Shown here piece by piece: positions 54,987-63,237 of a stretch of 64,000 nt of DNA. The position numbers and the translations under genes were made by a program. The stretch covers positions 1 to 64,000 of IMG/VR virus record IMGVR_UViG_3300027782_003601; one strand, given 5' to 3'. Within the stretch, counting starts at the first letter, position 1, and each line of letters opens with the position of its first letter. The notes beneath the pieces are model-generated. The model had not been told where the DNA came from. It worked only from the letters and a program-made list of their open reading frames with translations, and made no database searches. This DNA is from a virus.

Positions 54987-55346
54987 ATGAGCTTACCATT
55001 TAACCTTAGTTCAGTTTTAGCCACCGCTTCTTTAGTAGAAGGGTTTGATGTTGTTAAAAATGCTTTCCCAGTTGAGGGACGATTTACAAAAAGTATCATC
55101 ACTTATGGTGATGCAGTTCATTCAGCACTTTCAGATGTTGCTGATGATTATATGGATTGGCCAGAAGACCAAGGGTTTGGTTCTTCCGATATGACTTATG
55201 TTCGTAAGTCGTTCATTGATTCATTGATTGATATGGCTAACCTACGTGGTTATTACGAAACTAAATTTTCTCCTTATCTTAAAGTTGTGGAATATTCGGA
55301 AGCTGAGTATCACGAACAACAACTGCGTAGAGAGCAGGGATTGTAA
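54987..55346 (+). CDS. Hypothetical early protein
   Basis: 119 aa from ATG 54987 at the standard ACCCCTTT leader distance; a TTG at 54960 is inside the leader. Helical, with ADDYMDWPEDQGFG and an Arg-rich end. Unknown. Confidence 0.6.
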   Translation: MSLPFNLSSVLATASLVEGFDVVKNAFPVEGRFTKSIITYGDAVHSALSDVADDYMDWPEDQGFGSSDMTYVRKSFIDSLIDMANLRGYYETKFSPYLKVVEYSEAEYHEQQLRREQGL

Positions 55347-55378
55347 TTATTATTGTTAAACTTTAAAACTTAAAACTT

Positions 55379-55624
55379 ATGTCAAATTTTCAATTTACTT
55401 TTAAAACAGATGCTGAATACTTTTCAAAGAAATTTACCGGCTATATTCCTAATTACGAATGTGTTAGGATGACAATTGCTAGACCCAATGGTAGTACGAT
55501 AGATTTCCCCATTCATACTGAAGAGGAATATACTACTTACTTATCTAAATATGTAAGGAATGGTGATAAGATTCTTAACACTTACCCAACCACTACTTTT
55601 TACGAATCAGAATATTGTTATTAA
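55379..55624 (+). CDS. Hypothetical small protein
   Basis: 81 aa, beta-rich (FQFTFKTDAEYFSKKFTGY, MTIARPNGSTIDFPIH), Tyr-rich end. Unknown. Confidence 0.55.
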   Translation: MSNFQFTFKTDAEYFSKKFTGYIPNYECVRMTIARPNGSTIDFPIHTEEEYTTYLSKYVRNGDKILNTYPTTTFYESEYCY

Positions 55625-55648
55625 ACTTAAAACTTAAATTATAAAATT

Positions 55649-56101
55649 ATGGGATTAGACATGTATTTAGAGAAGCGTACCTATGTTAAACAATGGAGCT
55701 TTCAAAAACCAGAAGAGCAGTATAATGTAGAAGTAACCAAAGGTGGTGAACCTACAAACATTAAACCTGAAAGGGTTACTCATATTGTTGAGGAAATTGG
55801 ATATTGGCGAAAGCAAAACCAAATACACCAATGGTTCGTTGAGAATGTACAGAATGGTGTAGATAATTGTGGTGAGTATTGTGTTAGTAAAGTTCAGTTA
55901 GAAGATTTGTTGGAAATATGTAAGAAAATACTAAACGATAATTCATTAGCAGAGGAATTATTACCAACTACAAGTGGTTTCTTCTTTGGTGGAACTGAAT
56001 ATGATGAATGGTACTTTGATGGTATTAAAAACACTATTGAGATTTTAGAAGAAGCATTATCTGATAATAGTGGCGATTACTATTACTCTTCATCTTGGTA
56101 A
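55649..56101 (+). CDS. Conserved phage protein (MGLDMYLEKR family)
   Basis: 150 aa. MGLDMYLEKRTYV start and EIGYWRKQNQIHQWFVENVQNG are the two hallmarks of a widespread phage hypothetical family. Acidic Tyr-rich tail. Role unknown. Confidence 0.75.
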   Translation: MGLDMYLEKRTYVKQWSFQKPEEQYNVEVTKGGEPTNIKPERVTHIVEEIGYWRKQNQIHQWFVENVQNGVDNCGEYCVSKVQLEDLLEICKKILNDNSLAEELLPTTSGFFFGGTEYDEWYFDGIKNTIEILEEALSDNSGDYYYSSSW

Positions 56102-56121
56102 ACTTTTAAAATAATAAAAAA

Positions 56122-56379
56122 ATGAAAAAAATAATAGGATTACTTTTAATTTCAATCATATTGGTTTCCTGCTATGGAAATGGCATTGAAAAATCAAAAA
56201 CAAATAATGATGATTACGATGTTACCTATCTTTTTGAAAAAGATGATGTAAAGGTTTATCGTTTTTCGGATGGATTAAATTATCATTATTTTACAAGTAG
56301 AGGTGAAACCATAACAACACAGACAAGTGGTAGTGGTAAAAATGAAACTCATCGTGAAGAAAACATAAAATCTTATTAA
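56122..56379 (+). CDS. Small lipoprotein
   Basis: 85 aa. Lipoprotein signal MKKIIGLLLISIILVSC (lipobox LVSC). Mature part is acidic and beta-like. Probably exported to the outer membrane of the host. Two nt before the next membrane protein. Confidence 0.65.
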   Translation: MKKIIGLLLISIILVSCYGNGIEKSKTNNDDYDVTYLFEKDDVKVYRFSDGLNYHYFTSRGETITTQTSGSGKNETHREENIKSY

Positions 56380-56380
56380 T

Positions 56381-56716
56381 ATGAAATTACTTAATGGGTT
56401 TGGTTTGATTATAATTGCCCAAATCATTTCATTCATACAATTACAAGGGCAAGGTAAGTGGGAATGGGCAAAAGAAAACCCATTCTTAATGGCAGTATGT
56501 GGTTTACCAGTTGGATATTTGTTTATTCATTCAACTCGTATAATTAATGAAGCAACAGGTGAAACCTGGCCAGGTCGTTTGATTGGGCAGGCAATCGGTA
56601 TCGTTATATTTTGTATAATGAGTTGGATTATGTTTAAAGAACCCCTAACTATAAAAACAGGAGTTTGTATTGCATTGGCATTGTGTGTAGTATTAATTCA
56701 AATTTTTTGGAAGTAA
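56381..56716 (+). CDS. Small-multidrug/EamA-like membrane protein
   Basis: 111 aa, four predicted helices: FGLIIIAQIISFIQLQG, FLMAVCGLPVGYLFIHS, LIGQAIGIVIFCIMSWIMF and VCIALALCVVLIQIFW. Resembles the four-helix EmrE/EamA half-transporter form, but key Glu14 is not evident. Unknown substrate. Confidence 0.65.
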   Translation: MKLLNGFGLIIIAQIISFIQLQGQGKWEWAKENPFLMAVCGLPVGYLFIHSTRIINEATGETWPGRLIGQAIGIVIFCIMSWIMFKEPLTIKTGVCIALALCVVLIQIFWK

Positions 56717-57207
56717 TGGAGCAAAAAGAATACGAAATTTATATGGCACAACAAATATCAGCATTGAATTCTAAATATAAAATGTCAGTTGCACAAACTT
56801 GGCAAGATAAATTATTAGAATCACTCAAAGATGAGGAGAATAATGGTATGCTGGTAGATACTCTTTCAAAACTTTTAGATGAACCCCCTAAAAAGAATGC
56901 AGAAAAACCTATAAAATTATCCAACCCTGGTAAGTTGGCAAGAGCTTATGATTTATTAAGTGGGGATATGGTTCTAATAAAATATATGGGAGAGACTAGT
57001 AAATCATATAGATATCTGTACACGATAGAACATAAACCCTCTAATACAGGAGAAATGCGGATAATGAAAGAAAAAAAGTATGGGTGTGTATATGTTGAGT
57101 TTGAATACCAAAACGGAGGTAAAGATGGTAGACGATATGAAATGGATGAATTTACAGATTTTGATACTTTTATGAATTTAATTGTAGATGTGATACGAAA
57201 ATTTTAA
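56716..57207 (+). CDS. Hypothetical protein
   Basis: 163 aa from ATG 56716, the stop/start overlap position; the longer frame from 56665 runs inside the membrane gene. Helical start, beta-rich second half (YGCVYVEFEYQNGGKDGRRYE). Unknown. Confidence 0.6.
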   Translation: MEQKEYEIYMAQQISALNSKYKMSVAQTWQDKLLESLKDEENNGMLVDTLSKLLDEPPKKNAEKPIKLSNPGKLARAYDLLSGDMVLIKYMGETSKSYRYLYTIEHKPSNTGEMRIMKEKKYGCVYVEFEYQNGGKDGRRYEMDEFTDFDTFMNLIVDVIRKF

Positions 57208-57211
57208 AACG

Positions 57212-57220
57212 ATATTTATA
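57212..57220 (+). promoter_or_regulatory. ATATTTATA box, candidate late promoter
   Basis: ATATTTATA overlaps the first possible ATG of the next gene; the second ATG at 57238 fits the usual spacing. Confidence 0.35.
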
Positions 57221-57576
57221 TGTATAATTCAGAAGATATGTTAAGAGAGGAAGTTTATGACCGATTAGCAGAGGATTTTGGTACAACTATTGCGGTTGCA
57301 CATATTCTTGGTTACAAACATATAGAAGATGAGAAGCAAGATTATGAGCCAGTTCAGTATCGTAATATGAAATCTCAATTGGATGTGAATGGTATCATTT
57401 CTGAAGCAATTGATGGCAGTAAATATCAAACTTTACAAAGAGAGTTATTCCGATTAAAAGGTAAAATTTCACCAAAAATTAAGGAAACTACTATTTATAA
57501 TAAAGTTTGGAAAGATATAAATGGCAAAGCAACCAATAGAGCAAAACCCAAAGAGGTACAAAAAGAAGGAAGATAA
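57220..57576 (+). CDS. Hypothetical protein
   Basis: 118 aa as drawn from ATG 57220, or 112 aa from ATG 57238 (MLREEVYDRLAEDFG), which is likelier if the upstream box is a promoter. Helical, basic tail. Overlaps the next gene by 56 nt in another frame. Unknown. Confidence 0.55.
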   Translation: MYNSEDMLREEVYDRLAEDFGTTIAVAHILGYKHIEDEKQDYEPVQYRNMKSQLDVNGIISEAIDGSKYQTLQRELFRLKGKISPKIKETTIYNKVWKDINGKATNRAKPKEVQKEGR

Positions 57577-58585
57577 ATGGATTATATCCGCACTCCCAGA
57601 AGAACCTACAAAGGAACAAATTGCAATAATAAAACCATTAGAGTTAGAAGTTGGAAAACCTATCCCAAAAGATAAGTTAATTCCACTTTTAGCTGTCAAT
57701 GGTATTGTTGTTAAGATAAATGATTTTTACATTTTATCGGAACAAACACTTTCCGATATAAAAAATTCCAATAATCCACACTACGACATTGTTGAAAATG
57801 GTAAAGTAATGGGAATACCTATGGGTAAAACTATACCTATTATTGAAATATCGGATAAGCAGTTAGAAGCAATTGGAAATACAAGAGATATTGCAAATAA
57901 AAATGCAGGTGTTAAATCAGTTGATTATATCTATGAAACTGAACTTGAAATGGGAATTCCTATTGGATTAATTAATCAAATCAATTATACACTATCTCCA
58001 GATATTTCAAGACCATCCGATAGATTTGAAACATTTGATTGGGCATTACAATCAGAACGCAATCCTAATGCGTATAATGTAAATCAATTAAAAAATGATA
58101 CTGCACAAGATAAAGAAAAATCATTAGATACTAAAAAAATGGCAACATTTTTAACCGGAGTTAGTTCTCTTTTGAAAATAATACAAAAAGATTTTGAAGA
58201 TGTTAAACAATGTTTTCAAAATGCAACATTACCCGGATTATCAACAACTACTTGGGATATGGTTGCAACAACCGATACATCAAATGATACATCTATTAAA
58301 CCACAAGTTGTTTCAAAATCTTCTACAATAGTGGCAGTTGGTGACACACCATTAGTTGCTAAAGAAAAAGCATTGAAAAAAGAACAAGATACAATTAAAG
58401 CGGATGTGGAAGCTGCTAAAACATCATTGGAACAAAAGATATCACAACAATCCGATGATTTCCAAAGAGCACAGCAGGGAGATATGGAAGCGCAAAATAG
58501 ATTAAGACAAGAAATTGCCAATACACAAGCTACTACTTCTGATGTTTATAGTAAATACGAAAAATTGAGTAAGAATATTCAATAA
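57521..58585 (+). CDS. Putative structural or morphogenesis protein
   Basis: 354 aa. A strand-rich first third (GIVVKINDFYILSEQTLSDI, KVMGIPMGKTIPIIEIS), a middle with low complexity (TTDTSNDTSI) and a C-terminal coiled coil (about 285-350, LEQKISQQSDDFQRAQQGDMEAQNR). The layout fits a tail or baseplate-associated protein, but no homology was identified. The exact start is uncertain because of the long overlap. Confidence 0.5.
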   Translation: MAKQPIEQNPKRYKKKEDKWIISALPEEPTKEQIAIIKPLELEVGKPIPKDKLIPLLAVNGIVVKINDFYILSEQTLSDIKNSNNPHYDIVENGKVMGIPMGKTIPIIEISDKQLEAIGNTRDIANKNAGVKSVDYIYETELEMGIPIGLINQINYTLSPDISRPSDRFETFDWALQSERNPNAYNVNQLKNDTAQDKEKSLDTKKMATFLTGVSSLLKIIQKDFEDVKQCFQNATLPGLSTTTWDMVATTDTSNDTSIKPQVVSKSSTIVAVGDTPLVAKEKALKKEQDTIKADVEAAKTSLEQKISQQSDDFQRAQQGDMEAQNRLRQEIANTQATTSDVYSKYEKLSKNIQ

Positions 58586-58737
58586 TGAAAAAAATTCAAA
58601 TCTATACTAAATTAGTATTTGATATTATTATGGGAATTATAATGATTCCATTTATATTGATTATGTTAGGTGTTATTGTATTTGCATTATTTTTCCATTT
58701 TTCATATTGGTGGTATATCCGTAGAATAAAAAAATAA
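58585..58737 (+). CDS. Small two-helix membrane protein
   Basis: 50 aa: VFDIIMGIIMIPFILIMLGV and VIVFALFFHFSYWWY. TAATG overlap with its predecessor. Unknown. Confidence 0.55.
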   Translation: MKKIQIYTKLVFDIIMGIIMIPFILIMLGVIVFALFFHFSYWWYIRRIKK

Positions 58738-58759
58738 AAGTTATATATTTAAATATGTT

Positions 58760-59062
58760 ATGAATCTATCAGTTTTAAATACGTTGGAAAGAGGTTATGT
58801 TAAGTTACATTGGCATGAATACATTGAACGTGTCCAACTTACAATAGAACATTTGGAAACTATTGTAGATATGATTAATAATTTTAAATCAAACAAATCA
58901 GCAAAAGAATTAGTTGTATTTCGTTTCCAAAATATTCCCGCATATATTACAATTAAAAAAAGTGAATACATAGATATATTAAATTGGATACATGAACGTG
59001 CTTTGACTTTGGAAATATACGAATTATGTAAAAAAATAATTGATATAAAAAAATCGTTATGA
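58760..59062 (+). CDS. Hypothetical helical protein
   Basis: 100 aa. Three helices; preceded by a TATATTTAAA box at 58743. Overlaps the next gene by ATGA. Unknown. Confidence 0.55.
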   Translation: MNLSVLNTLERGYVKLHWHEYIERVQLTIEHLETIVDMINNFKSNKSAKELVVFRFQNIPAYITIKKSEYIDILNWIHERALTLEIYELCKKIIDIKKSL

Positions 59063-59310
59063 ATACTCCTTCAGAAATAATTAAAGCTTGGTGGATTGCC
59101 GCAAATCCATCTAAAGAACAATCAGAGTTAGCGCAAGAGCGATTATCAATATGCATGAAACCATGTGATTATCTTCAAGAATCTATTGTATTTGAATATG
59201 TATGTGGCGCTTGTGGGTGTCCCATTCGTAAAAAGATTTTTACTGCTAATAAAAAAGCATGTCCAAAAGAAAAATGGAATGAAGTAGAAGATAAATCGTA
59301 TCTTAAATAA
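59059..59310 (+). CDS. Cys-rich phage hypothetical protein
   Basis: 83 aa. TPSEIIKAWWIAANPSKEQ start, then C-x3-C...CGACGCPIRKKIF...ACPKEKW, a probable zinc site of four to five Cys. A conserved small family of T4-like phages by eye. Confidence 0.65.
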   Translation: MNTPSEIIKAWWIAANPSKEQSELAQERLSICMKPCDYLQESIVFEYVCGACGCPIRKKIFTANKKACPKEKWNEVEDKSYLK

Positions 59311-59316
59311 GTTTAA

Positions 59317-59348
59317 TTTGTTAATTTGTAAAACTTTTCGTATCTTTG
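59317..59348 (+). promoter_or_regulatory. Promoter (TTTG / TATCTTTG) overlapping a start
   Basis: TATCTTTG ends at 59348 and the ATG of the following gene is at 59352, so a transcript beginning there would have almost no leader. Confidence 0.6.
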
Positions 59349-59351
59349 TAT

Positions 59352-59669
59352 ATGATTATAGTTCCACAAACACCCATAACAGAATCTAGCTTCCAAAAAT
59401 GGAAGTGTCATAGATTAGACGTAGAAGACGGATTAGATTCGTACCATTACTATGTAATTCCTTTAGTAGATATTGATGAAAAAGAATTGCCGGATATTGA
59501 AACAATACCTGCATTATTTAGTTCCGAATCGGATGCATTTTTAGATGATGATGGTAACCAATTATACACATTAAGATTATTTGATGATGACCTTCCTGAA
59601 TTAGAATTTGAAGAGGAAATAGAAATACTTTATAAAATTTTAACAAAAAAAGAAATATATTTAAAATAA
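59352..59669 (+). CDS. Acidic hypothetical protein (leaderless)
   Basis: 105 aa from ATG 59352, the only internal Met. Acidic, with DDDLPELEFEEEIEILYKIL at the end. Possible DNA-mimic or inhibitor. Translation may start at the very 5' end of the mRNA. Confidence 0.6.
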   Translation: MIIVPQTPITESSFQKWKCHRLDVEDGLDSYHYYVIPLVDIDEKELPDIETIPALFSSESDAFLDDDGNQLYTLRLFDDDLPELEFEEEIEILYKILTKKEIYLK

Positions 59670-59670
59670 T

Positions 59671-59701
59671 TTGGAAAAGTTAAAAATTTTTCGTATATTT
59701 G
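59671..59701 (+). promoter_or_regulatory. Bacteroidota-type promoter (TTGG / TATATTTG)
   Basis: TTGG 59671, TATATTTG 59694-59701. Drives the HD gene. Confidence 0.75.
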
Positions 59702-59747
59702 ATTTATCTTTTTTACTATACTTAAACTTTAAAGCAACAAAAGCAAC

Positions 59748-60392
59748 ATGAAAGAAAAAACAGAACAAGAATTAAAAGCAAATTACAACAGGTTCATTGA
59801 AATCCTTAAAAAGTATTTCACAGGAGAAAGATTAGAAAAATTGTTATTTATGTACTCAGAAGATGAGTTAGGATTAAATGTAACAGTATCACCAGCATCA
59901 GGTAATAAAAGTTATCATAACGCATATGATGGTGGTTATATAGACCACATCTTTAATGTTTGTAAGAATGCATTAAAAATGAAAAATTTATTTGAATCAA
60001 CAGGTGGTAAACCAGATTTTACTGATGAAGAATTATTATTTACAGCATTGCATCATGATTTAGGTAAATTAGGAATCAAAGGAGAATTGCATTATGTAGC
60101 TAATGATTCAGATTGGCATGTTAAAAATAGAGGTGAATACTATAAACGTAATGAAAGCATTCCATTTATGTCAATTACAGATAGAACATTTTTTACCTTA
60201 AATTATTATGGTATTCAGTATAATGAAAAAGAATACTTTGGTATAAAACTTACAGATGGATTATATGATGAAGATAATACTAAGTATTTAAAAGTATATG
60301 ATGCAAATAAAGCAGTTAAGTCCAACTTGCCTCATTTAATACATTGGGCTGACCATATGAGTACTGTAATTGAGTCACAAGATAACAATTAA
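59748..60392 (+). CDS. HD-domain hydrolase
   Basis: 214 aa. GGYIDHIFNVCKNALKM gives the first metal His, LLFTALHHDLGKLG the HD motif near 100-110, and LPHLIHWADHMST the last Asp. The layout is a one-domain HD phosphohydrolase, acting on nucleotides. Similar genes occur in many large phages. Followed by a terminator. Confidence 0.8.
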   Translation: MKEKTEQELKANYNRFIEILKKYFTGERLEKLLFMYSEDELGLNVTVSPASGNKSYHNAYDGGYIDHIFNVCKNALKMKNLFESTGGKPDFTDEELLFTALHHDLGKLGIKGELHYVANDSDWHVKNRGEYYKRNESIPFMSITDRTFFTLNYYGIQYNEKEYFGIKLTDGLYDEDNTKYLKVYDANKAVKSNLPHLIHWADHMSTVIESQDNN

Positions 60393-60421
60393 TAGGATAA
60401 AAAAGTATGACATTTTTACAT

Positions 60422-60449
60422 AAAGTATGACATTTTGTCATACTTTTTT
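60422..60449 (+). terminator. Rho-independent terminator
   Basis: AAAGTATGACA pairs with TGTCATACTTT around TTT and is followed by more T residues. Its centre also spells TGACAnnnTGTCA, the motif of the operator-like sites at 45.8-47 kb. Confidence 0.75.
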
Positions 60450-60509
60450 GTTTTGGTGTAAAAATTGAAATACTATACTTAAATTTTAAACAATTAAACA
60501 ATTATTATT

Positions 60510-60902
60510 ATGAGCTTATTTAAAAACACAACTGGCTACAAATCAAATTTAGATGATTTATTTTTAGATTGGGATAATTTATACTCCCATGTTAAGCAAA
60601 ACTCAATTTCCAATTATACTACAAAAGAATTGGAAGATGGTAAAATTCAAGTAGATGTAAATGTATTGGGACACAACCCAAAAAATATCTTATTAGAAGT
60701 AACGGATGATAAGATTACAATCAAATCAACTAAGATAGAAGGAGAGTCTGATTTAATTAAAGATATTGATTTTAGTTTCAAATTAGGTAAAGATTACGAT
60801 GGTACTAAATCTGAAGCTCAATTCAATAATGGAGTACTTTCAATCACCATTGAAAAGAAGGATGAAAGAAAGGCAAAAAAATTATCTATTAACATTAGGT
60901 AA
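60510..60902 (+). CDS. Hsp20 small heat-shock protein
   Basis: 130 aa. The alpha-crystallin domain (about 45-128) is visible as the strand series KIQVDVNVLGHNPKNI, ILLEVTDDKITIKST, FSFKLG and GVLSITIEKK with Gly-Val-Leu near the end. Hsp20 proteins are common in large marine T4-like phages and would protect proteins during assembly. Confidence 0.85.
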   Translation: MSLFKNTTGYKSNLDDLFLDWDNLYSHVKQNSISNYTTKELEDGKIQVDVNVLGHNPKNILLEVTDDKITIKSTKIEGESDLIKDIDFSFKLGKDYDGTKSEAQFNNGVLSITIEKKDERKAKKLSINIR

Positions 60903-60929
60903 TATAAGTTATTTTTTGTATATTTAGAA

Positions 60930-60959
60930 GGTAGGAGCATATAGTTCCTACCTTTTTTT
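60930..60959 (+). terminator. Rho-independent terminator
   Basis: GGTAGGA (60930-60936) pairs with TCCTACC (60946-60952), then seven T residues. A promoter-like box TATATTTA (60919-60926) lies just upstream, so it could also act as an attenuator. Confidence 0.7.
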
Positions 60960-60979
60960 ATAAATAAATATTTATTACT

Positions 60980-61165
60980 ATGAGTATGATGTACAAAAGT
61001 CAAATCCAAAACCTATTGGTTGTGTTGGATGGTAAATTAAGAATTTTGGAGGGAGCAGCATCGGGTGCTATGAAACTTGCTCCTAACGATGTTATTCAAT
61101 TAGTTCAAGATATTAGAAAAGTTTCTGATAGAATAGCTGAATTAATAAACATTGAAAGAGATTAA
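60980..61165 (+). CDS. Helical small protein
   Basis: 61 aa, helical throughout (QIQNLLVVLDGKLRILEG, VIQLVQDIRKVSDRIAELINI). Stop touches the next start. Unknown. Confidence 0.6.
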   Translation: MSMMYKSQIQNLLVVLDGKLRILEGAASGAMKLAPNDVIQLVQDIRKVSDRIAELINIERD

Positions 61166-62275
61166 ATGAACTGGCTTAAATATTTAGTAGGTATATCAGC
61201 GGTATTGGTTGCAGGATGTGCAGCTTATTTCTCCGTAACTGGATTGGGTGTTCTATTTAGTGGAGCATCAACGGCAGTAATGGTAATGGCAGGTTCTTTG
61301 GAATTTGCTAAATTAGTAACTGCTACTTATTTAAAACAAGTATGGGATGACATTAAGGGTTTCAATAAGGTATATTTAACAATATCTGTTGCAATTCTTA
61401 TGTTAATCACATCAGCAGGTATTTTTGGATACCTTTCAAACGCATTTCAAGCACAATCTTTAGAATTACAACGGGTAGATAGGGAAATCGCTGTTCATCA
61501 AACTAAAATTGACCAAAATACTGCTCAAATTGAGCAACTTTCTACTCAAATTACAGAATTTAACACCAATCAAGGTAAATTATTGAATGGTGGTTCAGTT
61601 AATAGGAGATTAATTAACTCTATTGATAACAGAGATAAACAAATTTCTAAAATTAACGATAAAATTTCAGATTTACAGATTCAAAATGGTCAAGAAACTG
61701 AAAAAATTAACCAAATTAAAATTTCTAACTTAAATTTAGAAAAAGAAGTAGGTGGGTTTAGGTTTGTTGCCGATGCATTTGGTGTAGAATTGAAAAATGT
61801 TGTAAAATTCTTTATTTTTATCATTGTTATAGTGTTTGACCCTCTCGCAGTTGCCCTAATTATCGCATTTAATGGGTTAATTGATGATAAAAAGAAAAAA
61901 CAAAAAGAAATTTTAACCGAAATGATGGAAAATGACCAAAAATTAGGATTATATGAGGTATATGGTGATACTAAAGAAGATATAGTGGAAAATAATTTAC
62001 AAAATGAGGTAAATAGTGGAAAAAAATTACCAAATGAAGAAGAAAGCGAAGTCATAATGGAAAATATTCGTATTCCAATAGATTCCGATGGTGATGGTGT
62101 AATTGATGGGTGGGATACCGATGGTGATGGGTTAATAAATGAATGGAAAGAAATTGGTCCAAGAAATGGTATGCAACCATATTATGCAAAACCTGATTTT
62201 GATTGGAATAATAAAAATGCTTGGATAAATGACCAAAATGCAGTTAATTTTTGGTTAAAATACAAAAAATCATAA
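61166..62275 (+). CDS. Membrane protein with coiled coil and Ca-binding repeats
   Basis: 369 aa. Helices WLKYLVGISAVLVAGCAAYF, TAVMVMAGSLEFAKL and LTISVAILMLITSAGIFGYL, then a long coil (about 105-195), a fourth membrane segment (VKFFIFIIVIVFDPLAVALI) and a tail with DSDGDGVIDGWDTDGDG, a thrombospondin-3-type calcium loop like that of the glucosaminidase at 18016. Related membrane proteins occur in marine T4-like phages. Role unknown. Confidence 0.75.
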   Translation: MNWLKYLVGISAVLVAGCAAYFSVTGLGVLFSGASTAVMVMAGSLEFAKLVTATYLKQVWDDIKGFNKVYLTISVAILMLITSAGIFGYLSNAFQAQSLELQRVDREIAVHQTKIDQNTAQIEQLSTQITEFNTNQGKLLNGGSVNRRLINSIDNRDKQISKINDKISDLQIQNGQETEKINQIKISNLNLEKEVGGFRFVADAFGVELKNVVKFFIFIIVIVFDPLAVALIIAFNGLIDDKKKKQKEILTEMMENDQKLGLYEVYGDTKEDIVENNLQNEVNSGKKLPNEEESEVIMENIRIPIDSDGDGVIDGWDTDGDGLINEWKEIGPRNGMQPYYAKPDFDWNNKNAWINDQNAVNFWLKYKKS

Positions 62276-62281
62276 CAAAGC

Positions 62282-62312
62282 TTGTTTTTATGAAATAAAT
62301 GTTGTATATTTA
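62282..62312 (+). promoter_or_regulatory. Promoter (TTGTT / TATATTTATA)
   Basis: TTGTT 62282 with TATATTTATA at 62304; the -7 box also matches the late-type motif. The ATG of the UV endonuclease is at 62317, almost leaderless. Confidence 0.5.
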
Positions 62313-62316
62313 TACT

Positions 62317-63222
62317 ATGAATATAGGATATGCATGTATTAATATGACGATGGGTAAAAAAGTTACCACAAATCGTTCAATGGTGAAAAAAACGTTCAAT
62401 GCCAAAGGCTTGGATTATGTTTCGGAGTTGGCATTAGCAAATGCTAAAGATATTATCAAAATTTTAGAATGGAATAGACAACATAAGATTCATTTCTTTC
62501 GTCTATCTTCTGCAATTATTCCGTGGGGTGATAATTTAGACTTAACTCAATTAAAAGATTATAAAGAGATTAAGAATGAATTAAAGAAAGCAGGTGATTA
62601 CGCTAAACTTCATAACATCCGTATAACATCACACCCAGGTCCATTTAATGTATTGGTTTCTCCAAATGAGAAAGTAATTTTGGCTACAATAGCAGATTTA
62701 GAATTACATGGTAAAATCTTTGATATGATGGGGTTAGAATTATCGCCTTATAATAAGATTAATATTCATTGTAATGGCGTTTACGGAGATAAAAAATCTG
62801 CAATGGATAGATTCATCAAAAACTTTCAAAGACTCTCTAAATCGGTACAAAAACGACTTACAATTGAGAATGATGATAAAGCATCTATGTATTCAGTTAA
62901 AGATTTAATGTATATACATAAAGCAATCAAAATACCGATTGTATTTGATTATCATCATCATACATTTTGTACAGGTGATTTATCAGAAGAAGATGCACTT
63001 AAACTAGCAGCTACAACTTGGCCCAAAGGTATTACGCCAGTTGTACATTATTCCGAATCAAAGGCATTGCATGAAAATAATCCAAAAGAAAAACCACAAT
63101 CCCATTCATTATATATCAATACTCTACCTAATACATACGAATTGGTTGTGGACATTATGTTGGAATGCAAAGCTAAAGAGCTTGCTTTATTAGATATAAA
63201 AAAAAAATATAAAATAGATTGA
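62317..63222 (+). CDS. UV-damage endonuclease (UvsE/UvdE)
   Basis: 301 aa from ATG 62317; the longer frame from 62299 lies in the promoter. MNIGYACINMTM start, FFRLSSAIIPWGD, ITSHPGPFNVLVSP, INIHCNGVYGDK, LTIENDD and FDYHHHTF are the ordered metal-ligand motifs of the UVDE TIM barrel. It nicks 5' to UV photoproducts, starting repair. It fits a phage that needs protection in sunlit water. Confidence 0.92.
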   Translation: MNIGYACINMTMGKKVTTNRSMVKKTFNAKGLDYVSELALANAKDIIKILEWNRQHKIHFFRLSSAIIPWGDNLDLTQLKDYKEIKNELKKAGDYAKLHNIRITSHPGPFNVLVSPNEKVILATIADLELHGKIFDMMGLELSPYNKINIHCNGVYGDKKSAMDRFIKNFQRLSKSVQKRLTIENDDKASMYSVKDLMYIHKAIKIPIVFDYHHHTFCTGDLSEEDALKLAATTWPKGITPVVHYSESKALHENNPKEKPQSHSLYINTLPNTYELVVDIMLECKAKELALLDIKKKYKID

Positions 63223-63237
63223 ACCAAAAACAAATAA

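Noticed and set aside
60428-60440. Fifth TGACAnnnTGTCA operator
   Set aside because: It lies in a longer perfect stem followed by T residues, so a terminator explains it better.
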